This document shows, piece by piece, positions 31,425 through 40,017 of a stretch of DNA of 64,000 bases (positions are counted from its first letter, which is position 1; the number at the start of each line of letters is the position of its first letter). Origin of the DNA: CAMBDS01 sp964355675. Its GTDB lineage: Bacteria; Electryoneota; AABM5-125-24; Hatepunaeales; Hatepunaeaceae. A program made the position numbers and the translations under genes. The stretch covers positions 33,587 to 97,586 of the forward strand of contig CAYHEC010000012.1 of the NCBI GenBank assembly GCA_964355675.1, read 5' to 3'. The notes below the pieces were generated by a model, which was given only the letters and a program-made list of their open reading frames with translations, did no database searches and was not told the origin of the DNA.

Positions 31425-32872
31425 CGGTAACCAGCAAGCGAAATGATCTTTTTAACGGCATCTTTTAGTCGCAATTCGGGTCGGCGCCGATAGAGACCTT
31501 GCTGGAACTCGGTTTTGAACCTGTTTGACCACCAAACGAGGCGCTCACGGCTCATGGTAGGGGTTTCGAAAAGTGGCTCGTGAAGCAGGTCCGCATCGGC
31601 GGCTTCATAGTATGTCTGGAGCAACCTCTGTGGGGAAATGTATCCCTTTTCAACACACTCATCGTACATCCTTGTCCCCGGAAACGGGGTAGCGATGAAA
31701 ACGCCGAGACCATCCAGTGGAAGCGATAAACAGAATTTCAGTGAACGTTCAAGAGATTGATCGGTTTCGCCTGGCATACCAACAACGAAATAACCATTAG
31801 TTCGGATGCCAATTTGCCGACAGTATTCGGCAGTCTGTCGAGCCTGCTCCTGATTGGCTTTCTTACCGATGGTCTTCTGCAACATTTCCGGATCCCCTGA
31901 TTCGATAGCGAGATTGAGCGTTCTGCAACCAGAGTCCCTCATTATTCGCAACAATTCCTCGTCGAAGTCGGCAACGTGGACTCCGTTGGGAGTGTACCAG
32001 TTGACCCGACGTGGAAACGATGCCAGTCCCTCACAAATTTTCACGAGACGCTCACGATCGACGGTCAAGCGATCGTCTTCGAAGGCGATCAGTGATGGCT
32101 TGTATCTTTGTGTAACAAAATCGACCTCGGCAATGACGCGTTCGGCGGATCTGGCTCGCCAATGAGGTCCGAAGACAGCGTGAATACTGCAGAATGAGCA
32201 CCTTCCGGGGCAAGACCGGCTGGTCAGAACGGAAAGAACCGTCTTGTGTCGTGACGTCCAGCGGCCTCCGGAGCGGTTGAGGTAGGCTTCGATGTCAAGG
32301 AGATGTCTTGCCGGGTCGGGCAGGTCGTCGAGATTCTTGACATAGGTCTTGCGTGGTCGGAAAAGAGGCTTGCCATCCTTGATATAGGCGACGCCATCCA
32401 GCCCTTCCGGATCCAATTTTCCGTTTTGTTCCAGCCTGTTGGCGAGTTCAGTGAGGGTCGTTTCGCCCTCACCCACGACAACACAATCGAGATCGTTTTC
32501 ATTCAGCACATCGACGGGAAAAATGGACGGGTGGATGCCTCCCCCAACCAGTGGAATGCTGGGCAGGCGCTGTTTAAGCGCCGAGATCAGCCGCTTGAAC
32601 GGCCCATAGCGGGTAGTGAACGGGCAAGATATTCCGATCAGATCGGGGTTGCTTTTTGCGGTAAGTTCGGCGAGATCTTCGGCATCCAGCCCGATGCGCC
32701 AGCGTCCATCGGGACGGTTTTGTGGAGGGCTAAGGGTTGCGGCGTCTAAAATAGTGACTTGGTGGTGATGACGTACGAGATTTGCGGCAAGGTAGGCAAG
32801 CCCCAAGGGTGCGGAAATCGGTTCGTCCGGTCGGGCGGCCGTTGCGGCGGGCATGATCAGAGTTATCCGCAT
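31421..32872 (-). CDS. B12-binding-domain radical SAM protein
   Basis: The 483-residue protein has an N-terminal cobalamin-binding Rossmann domain (about 1-150: PLGLAYLAANLVRHHHQV, LVGGGIHPSIFP, VVVGEGE). A radical SAM domain follows, with the cluster motif SCPGRCSFC (CxxxCxxC, about 220-227). Later motifs include ESGDPEMLQKTIGK and TNGYFVVGMPGETDQS, as in the BchE/HpnJ/methyltransferase class. The substrate is unknown. Neighbouring glycosyltransferase and FemAB-like genes suggest a lipid or glycan tailoring reaction. It starts 10 bp after the FemAB-like gene ends, and its stop overlaps the next start. Confidence 0.9.
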   Translation of the reverse strand: MRITLIMPAATAARPDEPISAPLGLAYLAANLVRHHHQVTILDAATLSPPQNRPDGRWRIGLDAEDLAELTAKSNPDLIGISCPFTTRYGPFKRLISALKQRLPSIPLVGGGIHPSIFPVDVLNENDLDCVVVGEGETTLTELANRLEQNGKLDPEGLDGVAYIKDGKPLFRPRKTYVKNLDDLPDPARHLLDIEAYLNRSGGRWTSRHKTVLSVLTSRSCPGRCSFCSIHAVFGPHWRARSAERVIAEVDFVTQRYKPSLIAFEDDRLTVDRERLVKICEGLASFPRRVNWYTPNGVHVADFDEELLRIMRDSGCRTLNLAIESGDPEMLQKTIGKKANQEQARQTAEYCRQIGIRTNGYFVVGMPGETDQSLERSLKFCLSLPLDGLGVFIATPFPGTRMYDECVEKGYISPQRLLQTYYEAADADLLHEPLFETPTMSRERLVWWSNRFKTEFQQGLYRRRPELRLKDAVKKIISLAGYR

Positions 32873-32882
32873 TGGAATTGCG

Positions 32883-33893
32883 CTAAAGATCGAGCGTGAA
32901 TGTCTGACGGAGGAAGTGGCGGGCGCGGAAGTTCTCCTTGAACTTCAACAAGCCCCAAGTCGGTTCGCCCCAGATCGAAGAGATGCCGAAGTCAAACCAT
33001 TTATATCCTTGTGCCTTCGCCCAAAGGAGTGAATGATAGGTTATGAACGGAACGGGGCGGAATATCTGAGAGTCGGCAACGTGAGCCATATAAAACTCTA
33101 ATACCGTCTCCTGATTACATATAAAATTCCAGATTACTGTTACCATCTCGCCATTTTTTTCAACGGCGCCCATCATCAAATTGGCGGGGACGAGTTGGTG
33201 AAGTTTTTCGATTTCCTGGCGGTTATGAGTAGGAACAACCCCAAGCCCACGGCGATTCTCCTCGAGTATCACCCAGAAGCGGTCATACTCGGCCTGTGTG
33301 GGATGCTCGATGATCCTGAAGGTCAAGCCCTCACGCTCGGCCTTGCGGAAGGCAGTACGGCTTTTATTGACGAACCCGTCAAGCAGTAAATCATTATCAA
33401 AATCGAGTGGAACTGCCTGGGTAAGTTCAGTTCTTGAAACTCGAAAGCCATGTCTCCAAAGGGCAAAATCGAGCGGTTGTTCGGGGTATTTGTTATAGAT
33501 AACCGGAGGAGGAGTGATGCGAATCTGGCGGAATCCTTCAGCGCGGAGGTGGTCGATCAGCGATCTAATCAGGTCTTCTATCTGATGATATTGCAAATTT
33601 GGAGATATCGCTGGACCGCCATAGGACGCCCCGGGATGCGAAACCCAAATCCGTTCGCCCGCTTCAATTCTCTCTGCGCCGGTTATCAAACCGACGATGT
33701 TCCCTTTGCGCCGAAAAACGAGGTGATGATGATTGAACCGACCCTCGGGATGGTAATTGAGAAAACGCAGAGAATGGAAGATAGTCCCAAGAGCGGCTTC
33801 GGGCCAAAAAGCTTCCCATTCTTTTGAATCGAACTCAGTTGAAGCTTCGATCCGATGGGTGAAAATGTTGGGAGGCGGAATTACGGAATCCAA
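32883..33893 (-). CDS. FemAB/GNAT-like acyltransferase (peptidoglycan-bridge type fold)
   Basis: The 336-residue protein matches the GNAT-related FemAB/BioF2-like family: TIFHSLRFLNYH near the start, GLITGAERIEAGERIWVSHP, a central charged region KSRTAFRKAEREGLTFRI, and the C-terminal GYKWFDFGISSIWGEPTWGL. The last is typical of acyltransferases found in exopolysaccharide and lipid-glycan clusters. The start codon is TTG at 33893. It is first in a three-gene minus-strand unit with the radical SAM protein and the GT-C enzyme. The aminoacyl or acyl donor is not known. The 209-bp gap upstream shows no gene. Confidence 0.78.
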   Translation of the reverse strand: MDSVIPPPNIFTHRIEASTEFDSKEWEAFWPEAALGTIFHSLRFLNYHPEGRFNHHHLVFRRKGNIVGLITGAERIEAGERIWVSHPGASYGGPAISPNLQYHQIEDLIRSLIDHLRAEGFRQIRITPPPVIYNKYPEQPLDFALWRHGFRVSRTELTQAVPLDFDNDLLLDGFVNKSRTAFRKAEREGLTFRIIEHPTQAEYDRFWVILEENRRGLGVVPTHNRQEIEKLHQLVPANLMMGAVEKNGEMVTVIWNFICNQETVLEFYMAHVADSQIFRPVPFITYHSLLWAKAQGYKWFDFGISSIWGEPTWGLLKFKENFRARHFLRQTFTLDL

Positions 33894-34102
33894 GCCGACT
33901 TCGTGGTAATAGATTTAATTTATGATATTCGTTCTTAACGCACGTTAAAGCTATGAACTCAGAATGTGCGCTGAAACAATGCGTAATATACACAGACAGC
34001 GGGTTGCGATCAAACAGTCGGAGCCGGAAGAGATCGGAAATGTTCAGAATTTGAGTACCATTACGACGCTCCGCCAAGCAAAGCTGTGCGGGCTACACGC
34101 TC

Positions 34103-34858
34103 TTAGTACTTCGGTAAAAAGCACTTGAGACAAACCTCATCCAACGGGCATCCCTTGCAGACGGGAGTTTTCCGGCAGTTATTCTTGGCAAGCGCGATCA
34201 GTTGGGCGTGGTAGTCGAAAAATAGGTGCAGGCTTTGCGGTAGGTTAGATTGAAAAAGACTTTGCAGTTCATCGTATCTGCAGGTTTCCTTTACAAGTCC
34301 TAATCGTGAAAATATCCTACGTGTGTAGGCGTCGACAACAAAAGCAGGTAGCCCAAGTGCATATAGAATGATTGAGTCGGCAGTCTCCGGTCCAATGCCT
34401 CGAGTGGCAAGCAGTTCGGCACGGAGTTCACCTAATTCACGAGGAGTAAGCGGCGGTGAGGGTATTCTTAGTGAGCCGTGATCGGATCCCCACTCGGTTT
34501 CATTTTCGTGGGCGAGAGGTCTGACGTCGTCGCCCCAAATATCCAGCCACCAACGGCTGATGGATTTCAGGCGGACTGGCTTTTGAGTATGAAAACCGGT
34601 TGGACGGATCAGTTCGATCAAATGATCGATCGGAATGGCAAGTATTTTTGAGGGGAGGAGCGCATCTGCCAATTTCAGATTGGTGATCGCCTTTTCGACG
34701 TTTCCCCAATTTGTATTTTGAGTCAGAATGCAACCGATGACCACCTCGAACGAACTCTCGCCAGGCCACCAGTGTTGCAAACCCTGACTGGTCCGCAACC
34801 TTCGGTATATGTCGAGAAGTTGGCTGGCGGTCGGTTCAGGTCCGCCAGAAAGGTTCAC
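34103..34858 (-). CDS. Endonuclease III-like DNA glycosylase (HhH-GPD, 4Fe-4S)
   Basis: The 251-residue base-excision-repair glycosylase has the HhH-GPD core FEVVIGCILTQNTNWGNVEK, a hairpin LATRGIGPETADSI and catalytic Asp region FVVDAYTRRIFSRLG. A C-terminal cluster motif follows (CRKTPVCKGCPLDEVC). The Lys that makes EndoIII bifunctional is replaced by Glu in GIGPETAD, so this is probably a monofunctional glycosylase of the MagIII-like group. The first cluster Cys spacing is 5 rather than the usual 6. It overlaps the thioesterase gene upstream by 4 bp (ATGA). Substrate is inferred to be alkylated or mismatched bases. Confidence 0.85.
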   Translation of the reverse strand: MNLSGGPEPTASQLLDIYRRLRTSQGLQHWWPGESSFEVVIGCILTQNTNWGNVEKAITNLKLADALLPSKILAIPIDHLIELIRPTGFHTQKPVRLKSISRWWLDIWGDDVRPLAHENETEWGSDHGSLRIPSPPLTPRELGELRAELLATRGIGPETADSIILYALGLPAFVVDAYTRRIFSRLGLVKETCRYDELQSLFQSNLPQSLHLFFDYHAQLIALAKNNCRKTPVCKGCPLDEVCLKCFLPKY

Positions 34859-35256
34859 GCTCCGGTCAGAGGAGAATATTCGGTTTCTTGTATCGATGGA
34901 TCAATCGCCTTCGGGCGGAGATTACGGTCGATATTGACCATCACTGTCGTAAAGCGAAAAGCTTCGCTGGTGACGGCAGTGCGCGGGTCATATATTGTGA
35001 CGACTATTCGCACAGTGACACTGGTTCGACCAACTTTGTAGCTTTCGCCGTAAAATTCGACCATGTCACCGACTCTGACTGGCGCGAGGAAATCTATATC
35101 CGACATGTGCTTGGTGATCATATTGTCTGATTTGACGATCCTCATGCACCAGATCGAAGCGGCGATGTCTGCCCAGGCGAGCATCTGACCACCGAAGAGA
35201 ACATCCTTAGTACCGACATGACTTGTCAGACAAAGTTGACGGGCGAGTAATTCCAT
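34855..35256 (-). CDS. Acyl-CoA thioesterase, hotdog fold (YciA-like)
   Basis: The 133-residue single hotdog domain has the helix motif FGGQMLAWADIAASIWCMR (about 20-38), with the catalytic Asp, and the strand SDIDFLAPVRVGDMVEFYG, the standard pattern of YciA/BACH-type acyl-CoA hydrolases. ATG 35256 (MELLARQLCLTSHVGTKDV) is chosen because the family starts here. An upstream in-frame start adds residues without homology. It overlaps the glycosylase gene by 4 bp. Palindromes (CACTGCGGTAGGG and relatives) lie at about 35302-35375 between it and ferritin. Confidence 0.88.
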   Translation of the reverse strand: MELLARQLCLTSHVGTKDVLFGGQMLAWADIAASIWCMRIVKSDNMITKHMSDIDFLAPVRVGDMVEFYGESYKVGRTSVTVRIVVTIYDPRTAVTSEAFRFTTVMVNIDRNLRPKAIDPSIQETEYSPLTGA

Positions 35257-35407
35257 AGAATTTTTATTATAAGTGACTTGTGAATAGTGTCCGGTGTTGA
35301 CACTGCGGTAGGGTGTCCTCACCCTGCCGCAGTGTCAGTAGTCACATACCGCAGGGTGCGGACACCCTGCGGCACTGAATCAGCAATCAGAAATCAACAA
35401 TCAGCAA

Positions 35408-35899
35408 TCAGTGACTGCTTTCGCCAAGTCCACGATCGAGCATCATCAATGCGGGGAAGTGTTCGCCGATGCGCGTCACTTTTTGAAGTAGCGAATCGAA
35501 CAACTGCTCTTCTTCGACCTGCTCGGTTACGAAATACTGCAAAAACGCGAATGTAGCGTGATCGTTCTCTTTTTGCGCCAAATCTACGAGGTCGTTGATC
35601 TGAGCTGTTGTCTTCTCTTCAGCTCGAAGCGCGGCAGAGAAAGCATCTGCAGGAGATTTCCATGATTCAGTCGGTTTTTTAATGTCTGCGAGTGTAACGC
35701 GGGCGCGTTGCTCATAAACATATCCCCAGATTTTCATAGCGTGGCTCCACTCCTCACGGGAATGAGCTGACATCCAGGCGGCGAAGCCGTCGAGGTTGAT
35801 GCTCTTAAAGTAAGCGGACATTCCGAGATAGAGATAGGATGAGGTCATTTCGGAGTTGAGCTGATCGTTCAACGCCTTTAGCATTGTCTTCGATACCAT
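35408..35899 (-). CDS. Ferritin (non-haem, FtnA-like)
   Basis: The 163-residue four-helix ferritin stores iron in a 24-mer shell. Ferroxidase ligands are visible: Glu in LNSEMTSSYLYLGMSAYF, Glu and His in HSREEWSHAMKIWGY, and Glu residues in LRAEEKTTAQI and TEQVEEEQLF. ATG 35899 (MVSKTMLKALNDQLN) is used because AAGGA lies just upstream and the family begins here. An in-frame ATG twenty codons upstream gives a non-homologous extension. The short C-terminal tail lacks the haem site of bacterioferritin. It is a single gene with its own upstream region. Confidence 0.94.
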   Translation of the reverse strand: MVSKTMLKALNDQLNSEMTSSYLYLGMSAYFKSINLDGFAAWMSAHSREEWSHAMKIWGYVYEQRARVTLADIKKPTESWKSPADAFSAALRAEEKTTAQINDLVDLAQKENDHATFAFLQYFVTEQVEEEQLFDSLLQKVTRIGEHFPALMMLDRGLGESSH

Positions 35900-36084
35900 T
35901 TCTTTTCCTTGAAAAAAGATTTTATCTTTGTGTGTAATATTATCTGCTGAGTTGTTCAACAGAACTATGTAGTACGATCTCAGCGGTTATTTTATTGATG
36001 GTGGATCGACTTTATACGTAAATTTCGATTTTCTTTCTACTGACCGTATAGTACTTTGTTGAGAAATTAAGCGTAACACACACC

Positions 36085-36166
36085 TCTCATACCGGCGAAA
36101 GCCGGTATCCAGTGAAGATATAGTAAATTGAGAGATGTATGGATACCGGCTTTCGCCGGTATGAGA
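36085..36166. repeat. 27-bp perfect inverted repeat pair
   Basis: Arm 1 (36085-36111, TCTCATACCGGCGAAAGCCG...) and arm 2 (36140-36166) are exact reverse complements separated by 28 nt. Each arm itself contains the shorter dyad ATACCGGC-gaaa-GCCGGTAT. The surrounding gap 35900-36200 between ferritin and the GH20 gene has no supported gene. Confidence 0.9.
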
Positions 36167-36200
36167 ACACCTGATAGTGTTGATTTTCTCAATCTAATAC

Positions 36201-36206
36201 TATAAT
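36201..36206 (+). promoter_or_regulatory. Consensus -10 box (TATAAT) upstream of the GH20 gene
   Basis: A perfect TATAAT, with TTGATT (36180-36185) 15 nt upstream as a possible though closely spaced -35 box. A transcript would begin near 36213, just before the proposed CTG start at 36229. Confidence 0.4.
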
Positions 36207-36228
36207 AGCTAATAGGATCACTACTTAC

Positions 36229-38076
36229 CTGATAATCACCGAAAATAAAATTCCCCTTCTTCCCAGACCTCAGAGCTTAAAGCTCCTGGCAGGCACAGTC
36301 ACTCTAAGGCATGTTCCGCTGAAGTGTCATGTCGAGGATACGTCGCTGTTTGAGGTTATGGACTGGTTGACGCCATCATTGCTTTCGGAAGCTGAGTTAG
36401 CAATCGAGACAGATTCCTCACTCAGTAAAGAACAATATAACCTAATTATTGGAAGCAATGCAAAGGACCTGATAATCATCAGGTCTTCCAGCCGGATTGG
36501 ATCTCTTCATGCGCTACGCACGTTGTCGCAGTTAATCGCCTTTTTCGGGCGCAATCTGCCAGCGATGGTCATAGACGACGAACCGGCGTTTCCCAATCGG
36601 GGAGTCATGCTCGATGTTTCACGGGATCGTGTACCGAGGATGGATGAGTTGTTTCGAGTCGTTCATCAGCTTGCCTCATGGAAGATCAATCACCTGCAAC
36701 TTTACACCGAACACACCTTTCGTTATCGTGGACATAATGAGGTTTGGAGAGGATCCTCTCCCTTCACTCCCGTACAAATTAGACGGCTCGATAGCGAATG
36801 CCAGAAGCTGGGGATTTCACTGGCAGCCAATCAGAATTGCTTCGGTCATATGACGCGGTGGCTAAAGCACCCGCGATATGCGTCACTTGCAGAAACTCAT
36901 GGCGACTGGGAGTGGGAGGGACGTCTGTTCCCGGGTCCTTTCAGCCTTTATCCATTGGATCCCGGTTCGATTGAGTTGGTTGAAGATTTATTGGGGCAAC
37001 TTCTTCCGAATTTCAGCAGTGGTTTGGTTAATATCAACTGCGACGAAACGCTCGACCTTGGGCAAGGCAGATCCAAAGAGGCAGTAGCCAAACAGGGCAG
37101 TGCGGCGCTTTACTTTGAATTTGTCCAAAAAATTGTAGATTCAGTAGAGAGAAAGAACTTCAGACCCATGTTCTGGGCTGATATCGCCTTGTCACACCCG
37201 GAAGAACTCCACAGAATTCCAGTTGGCATGATTTCATTGGCTTGGGGTTACGAAGGGAATGCACCTTTTGGTGATTGGTGCAGGCGGTTGTCGGAGGTTG
37301 GCGGCGAAGTGTGGGTTTGCCCTGGAACAAGCTCATGGCGGTCGATAACGGGACGGACGACAGAAAGGCGCGGGAACATCCGCGCCGCGGTTCTTCAAGG
37401 TCGAGCTAACGGCGCTAATGGCTTTTTAATGACTGATTGGGGAGATGAAGGGCATCGTCAACAGTGGCCAGTTTCACTTATTGGACTCGCGGAGGCGGCC
37501 GATGCGGCTTGGAGCGGAAAATCGGATCCTCCCGACGATGATACGCTCGACCGGTTCCTCTTCGAAGCGCCAAAGCTTATCTTGGCTGGAAAGCCGGCCT
37601 CCTCAGTAACGGCATGGCTTCGGGAACTTGGCGATGCAGATCTGCCTCTTAGAGAAATCTATGGCAAGCCGTCAGTCGATGGATCGACTTCACATTTACG
37701 CAACTCATCGGCATTATATGTCGAGATGCAAAGGGAAGACGTTACTCGCCCACCAATTTCCGGATTAGTGAACCTATGGGAGGATACTCTATTAAGGATA
37801 ACCTCTTTAGCCAGATCCGTTCCTGCAACAGATCCGCAAATTTCACAGGAACTATCGCACACCGTTGAGGTTGCCGAATTGGCGGCAACTATCGCACTAA
37901 TGAGAATTTCACCTGAAACACGGACTGCCGATCCTCGTAAAATTTTGAGAAGATTAGATAACGTTATTAGTGAGCACCGCCGATTGTGGAAGCTCAGATC
38001 GAGGCCGGGAGGATTAAACGAATCCGTCAGCTATTATTCTAAGGTAAAACAGCGAGTCGAAAAGGAGTTCTTATAA
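36229..38076 (+). CDS. Glycoside hydrolase family 20 beta-N-acetylhexosaminidase
   Basis: The catalytic TIM barrel has FPNRGVMLDVSRDRVP, the LYTEHTF strand and the Asp-Glu pair in NINCDETLDLG (about residue 270). These are the GH20 hallmarks; the Asp orients the substrate 2-acetamido group and the Glu is the acid. The first ATG in frame (36358) would cut off a clearly homologous N-terminus (IPLLPRPQSLKLLAGTVTL), which stays open back to 36184. The frame has no ATG, GTG or TTG there, so I propose CTG at 36229, 11 nt after AGGA, giving 615 residues. No signal peptide is seen, so it is probably cytoplasmic. AnmK follows directly, suggesting amino-sugar or peptidoglycan recycling. Confidence 0.82.
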   Translation: MIITENKIPLLPRPQSLKLLAGTVTLRHVPLKCHVEDTSLFEVMDWLTPSLLSEAELAIETDSSLSKEQYNLIIGSNAKDLIIIRSSSRIGSLHALRTLSQLIAFFGRNLPAMVIDDEPAFPNRGVMLDVSRDRVPRMDELFRVVHQLASWKINHLQLYTEHTFRYRGHNEVWRGSSPFTPVQIRRLDSECQKLGISLAANQNCFGHMTRWLKHPRYASLAETHGDWEWEGRLFPGPFSLYPLDPGSIELVEDLLGQLLPNFSSGLVNINCDETLDLGQGRSKEAVAKQGSAALYFEFVQKIVDSVERKNFRPMFWADIALSHPEELHRIPVGMISLAWGYEGNAPFGDWCRRLSEVGGEVWVCPGTSSWRSITGRTTERRGNIRAAVLQGRANGANGFLMTDWGDEGHRQQWPVSLIGLAEAADAAWSGKSDPPDDDTLDRFLFEAPKLILAGKPASSVTAWLRELGDADLPLREIYGKPSVDGSTSHLRNSSALYVEMQREDVTRPPISGLVNLWEDTLLRITSLARSVPATDPQISQELSHTVEVAELAATIALMRISPETRTADPRKILRRLDNVISEHRRLWKLRSRPGGLNESVSYYSKVKQRVEKEFL

Positions 38077-39209
38077 GCAGAGACAATAAAAAGCGTCGAT
38101 TAGTCGCAGGATGTATGACCGGAACAAGTATTGATGGAATAGATGCGGCTTTGGTCGAGATCGAAGGCGAGGGATTGGGATTGCAGGCACATTTCGTGAA
38201 GGGAGTCTCTGCCTCTTTGGGGGCGCTGGGATCAAGTTTACGTAAGCTTGCGGATGGTTTGCCGTTCAGCGCCGGTGAAATAACTCGAATGGCTTCGGAT
38301 CTTGGTAGAATCCATTTGGAAGCATTGAGGGTGTTACTCGACGATGCGCGTCCCGATTTGATTGTTCTTCATGGGCAGACAGTTTTTCATAAACCACCGC
38401 TCAGCTGGCAGTTGATCAACCCATGGCCTGTGGTGAACGCATTCAAAACAGAAGTAATCTGGGATCTTCGCGGCGCAGATCTGGCGACTGGCGGGGAAGG
38501 CGCGCCCATCACGCCTCTTGCCGATTTTATCTTGTTTCGCAATGCTGTCAAGGCGAGGATGATTGTCAATTTCGGCGGATTCATTAATTATACCTATATT
38601 CCCGCTGGTGATGGCTATATGACAGACTCCGCGAATGATTTGGATGCGTGGCTTAAGGGAGTTCGCGGCGGTGACGTTTCACCCTGCAACCAACTACTTG
38701 ATAAAATATCTCGACAATTATTAGGTAAACCATTCGACGATGGTGGCGAAGCCGCCATGCAGGGAAGAGTCGATGATGGCGCTCTGAGCTCTCTCGTCAA
38801 ACGACTGACGCCATTGAGCACGAACATCCATTCTCTCGGAACGGGAGATGAAGCATTCGATTGGTGCGAAGAGTATAAGGAAAGATTAAATCCGAACGAT
38901 CTACTGCGAACGGCTTGCGCGGCAATTACGGAGAGACTTGCAAGTGTAGTAATGAAGCACGGAGAATGTGAAATAGTGGTTGCCGGAGGCGGCGTTAACA
39001 ATCGGACTTTGATAATGGAAATCGAAAACCGACTTCAGCAGAAATTTCGCTCGACTGAGTCGGATGGGATTCCTTCAGAATACCGTGAGGCTGTGGCGAT
39101 GGGCATACTTGGAGAATTAGCGTCAAAAGGGATCGCCATTACACTTCCGCAAATAACCGGGAGAGTTGGCGAAATGATGTTTGGATGCAGAACTGGAGGT
39201 TACAATTAA
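38073..39209 (+). CDS. anmK: Anhydro-N-acetylmuramic acid kinase AnmK
   Basis: AnmK opens the 1,6-anhydro ring of anhydroMurNAc with ATP to give MurNAc-6-phosphate in peptidoglycan recycling. Motifs are CMTGTSIDGIDAALVEIEG (phosphate loop), LIVLHGQTVFHKPP, WDLRGADLATGGEGAPITPL, VNFGGFIN, and VVAGGGVNN. The first ATG (38115) lies inside the phosphate loop and would remove strand 1 (KKRRLVAGC). The reading frame is open further upstream with no ATG, GTG or TTG. AAGGAG at 38062-38067 points to codon ATA at 38073, giving 378 residues, a normal length. The start is therefore uncertain. It overlaps the GH20 stop codon by four bases, so the pair is translationally coupled. Confidence 0.85.
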   Translation: MSRDNKKRRLVAGCMTGTSIDGIDAALVEIEGEGLGLQAHFVKGVSASLGALGSSLRKLADGLPFSAGEITRMASDLGRIHLEALRVLLDDARPDLIVLHGQTVFHKPPLSWQLINPWPVVNAFKTEVIWDLRGADLATGGEGAPITPLADFILFRNAVKARMIVNFGGFINYTYIPAGDGYMTDSANDLDAWLKGVRGGDVSPCNQLLDKISRQLLGKPFDDGGEAAMQGRVDDGALSSLVKRLTPLSTNIHSLGTGDEAFDWCEEYKERLNPNDLLRTACAAITERLASVVMKHGECEIVVAGGGVNNRTLIMEIENRLQQKFRSTESDGIPSEYREAVAMGILGELASKGIAITLPQITGRVGEMMFGCRTGGYN

Positions 39210-40017
39210 TCCTGTCATTTATATTTCCTACTTGCTGAAGTTCTTTTGATTATGATCCTCATGCCCGCATAGATTAGGCTTTCTGACCGATTAGAGCGGC
39301 TTGAAAAGCCGCTCTCCAAGAAGTCTCATCAAGTGACCCGATTAATTGATAGAATTTTTTTTTTAACGAGATTTAGAATTTTCCAAACCTTTGCGGATAA
39401 GGCGTCGTATGATATGTCGTTGGAATGCCCTGCGGCATTCTATTGAGAGGATAAGCGCCACCGGGTACTCAATCTCTCCTCAAAAACACTTCAATTCGAT
39501 TATTTCAATTAATTGTAATTGCAAATGTTTAAGATTGAGAGATTCTTGAGAATATTTTTCATGTTCTATTTTCTTCAACTGATGCAGAAAATAAATGTCA
39601 CTTTTTCTTCCAAGGTATTGCGAAATTCCTCTTAAATTCGTATATTTCACGACACACTGAGAAGCAGGGAATCCTGTGACTCATCTCACAATACTCGTCT
39701 GAATGGGTTTGTATCTTGTCTATAGATATTTTTTCAGACGATTGCGGTATTCGGAATTTTCCTCATTTCACTCTCAATTGCACTACATCTTGCTTTACTC
39801 CTCGCACAGCTAACCTGACGAAACGAATTTACGTGCTTGTTTTCCGTCAGCGCAGACACTTTTCAGGCGCTCGTCACTTCCCGGAATCGTTAAACTAGAA
39901 AAATTTTCGTTATTTCGACCAAACTAATGCCTTGGCTTTTGACCCACTCTTGCCCTGGTGAACTCGCTCGCATCGGGATGAAGGCTTAAGGGAATGCAAC
40001 AATCTTAGGAGGCAGTA
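39210..40017. other. 808-bp gap upstream of the giant gene
   Basis: It holds an AGCGGCTT...AAGCCGCT palindrome ending CTCCAAG (about 39293-39319) and AT-rich stretches. A strong ribosome-binding site AGGAGG lies at 40007-40012, five bases before the ATG at 40018. No promoter pair could be chosen with confidence, and no conserved gene was recognised. Confidence 0.6.

Noticed and set aside
39716..39898. 60-codon frame upstream of the giant gene
   Set aside because: No ribosome-binding site, no homology pattern, and AT-rich non-coding context.
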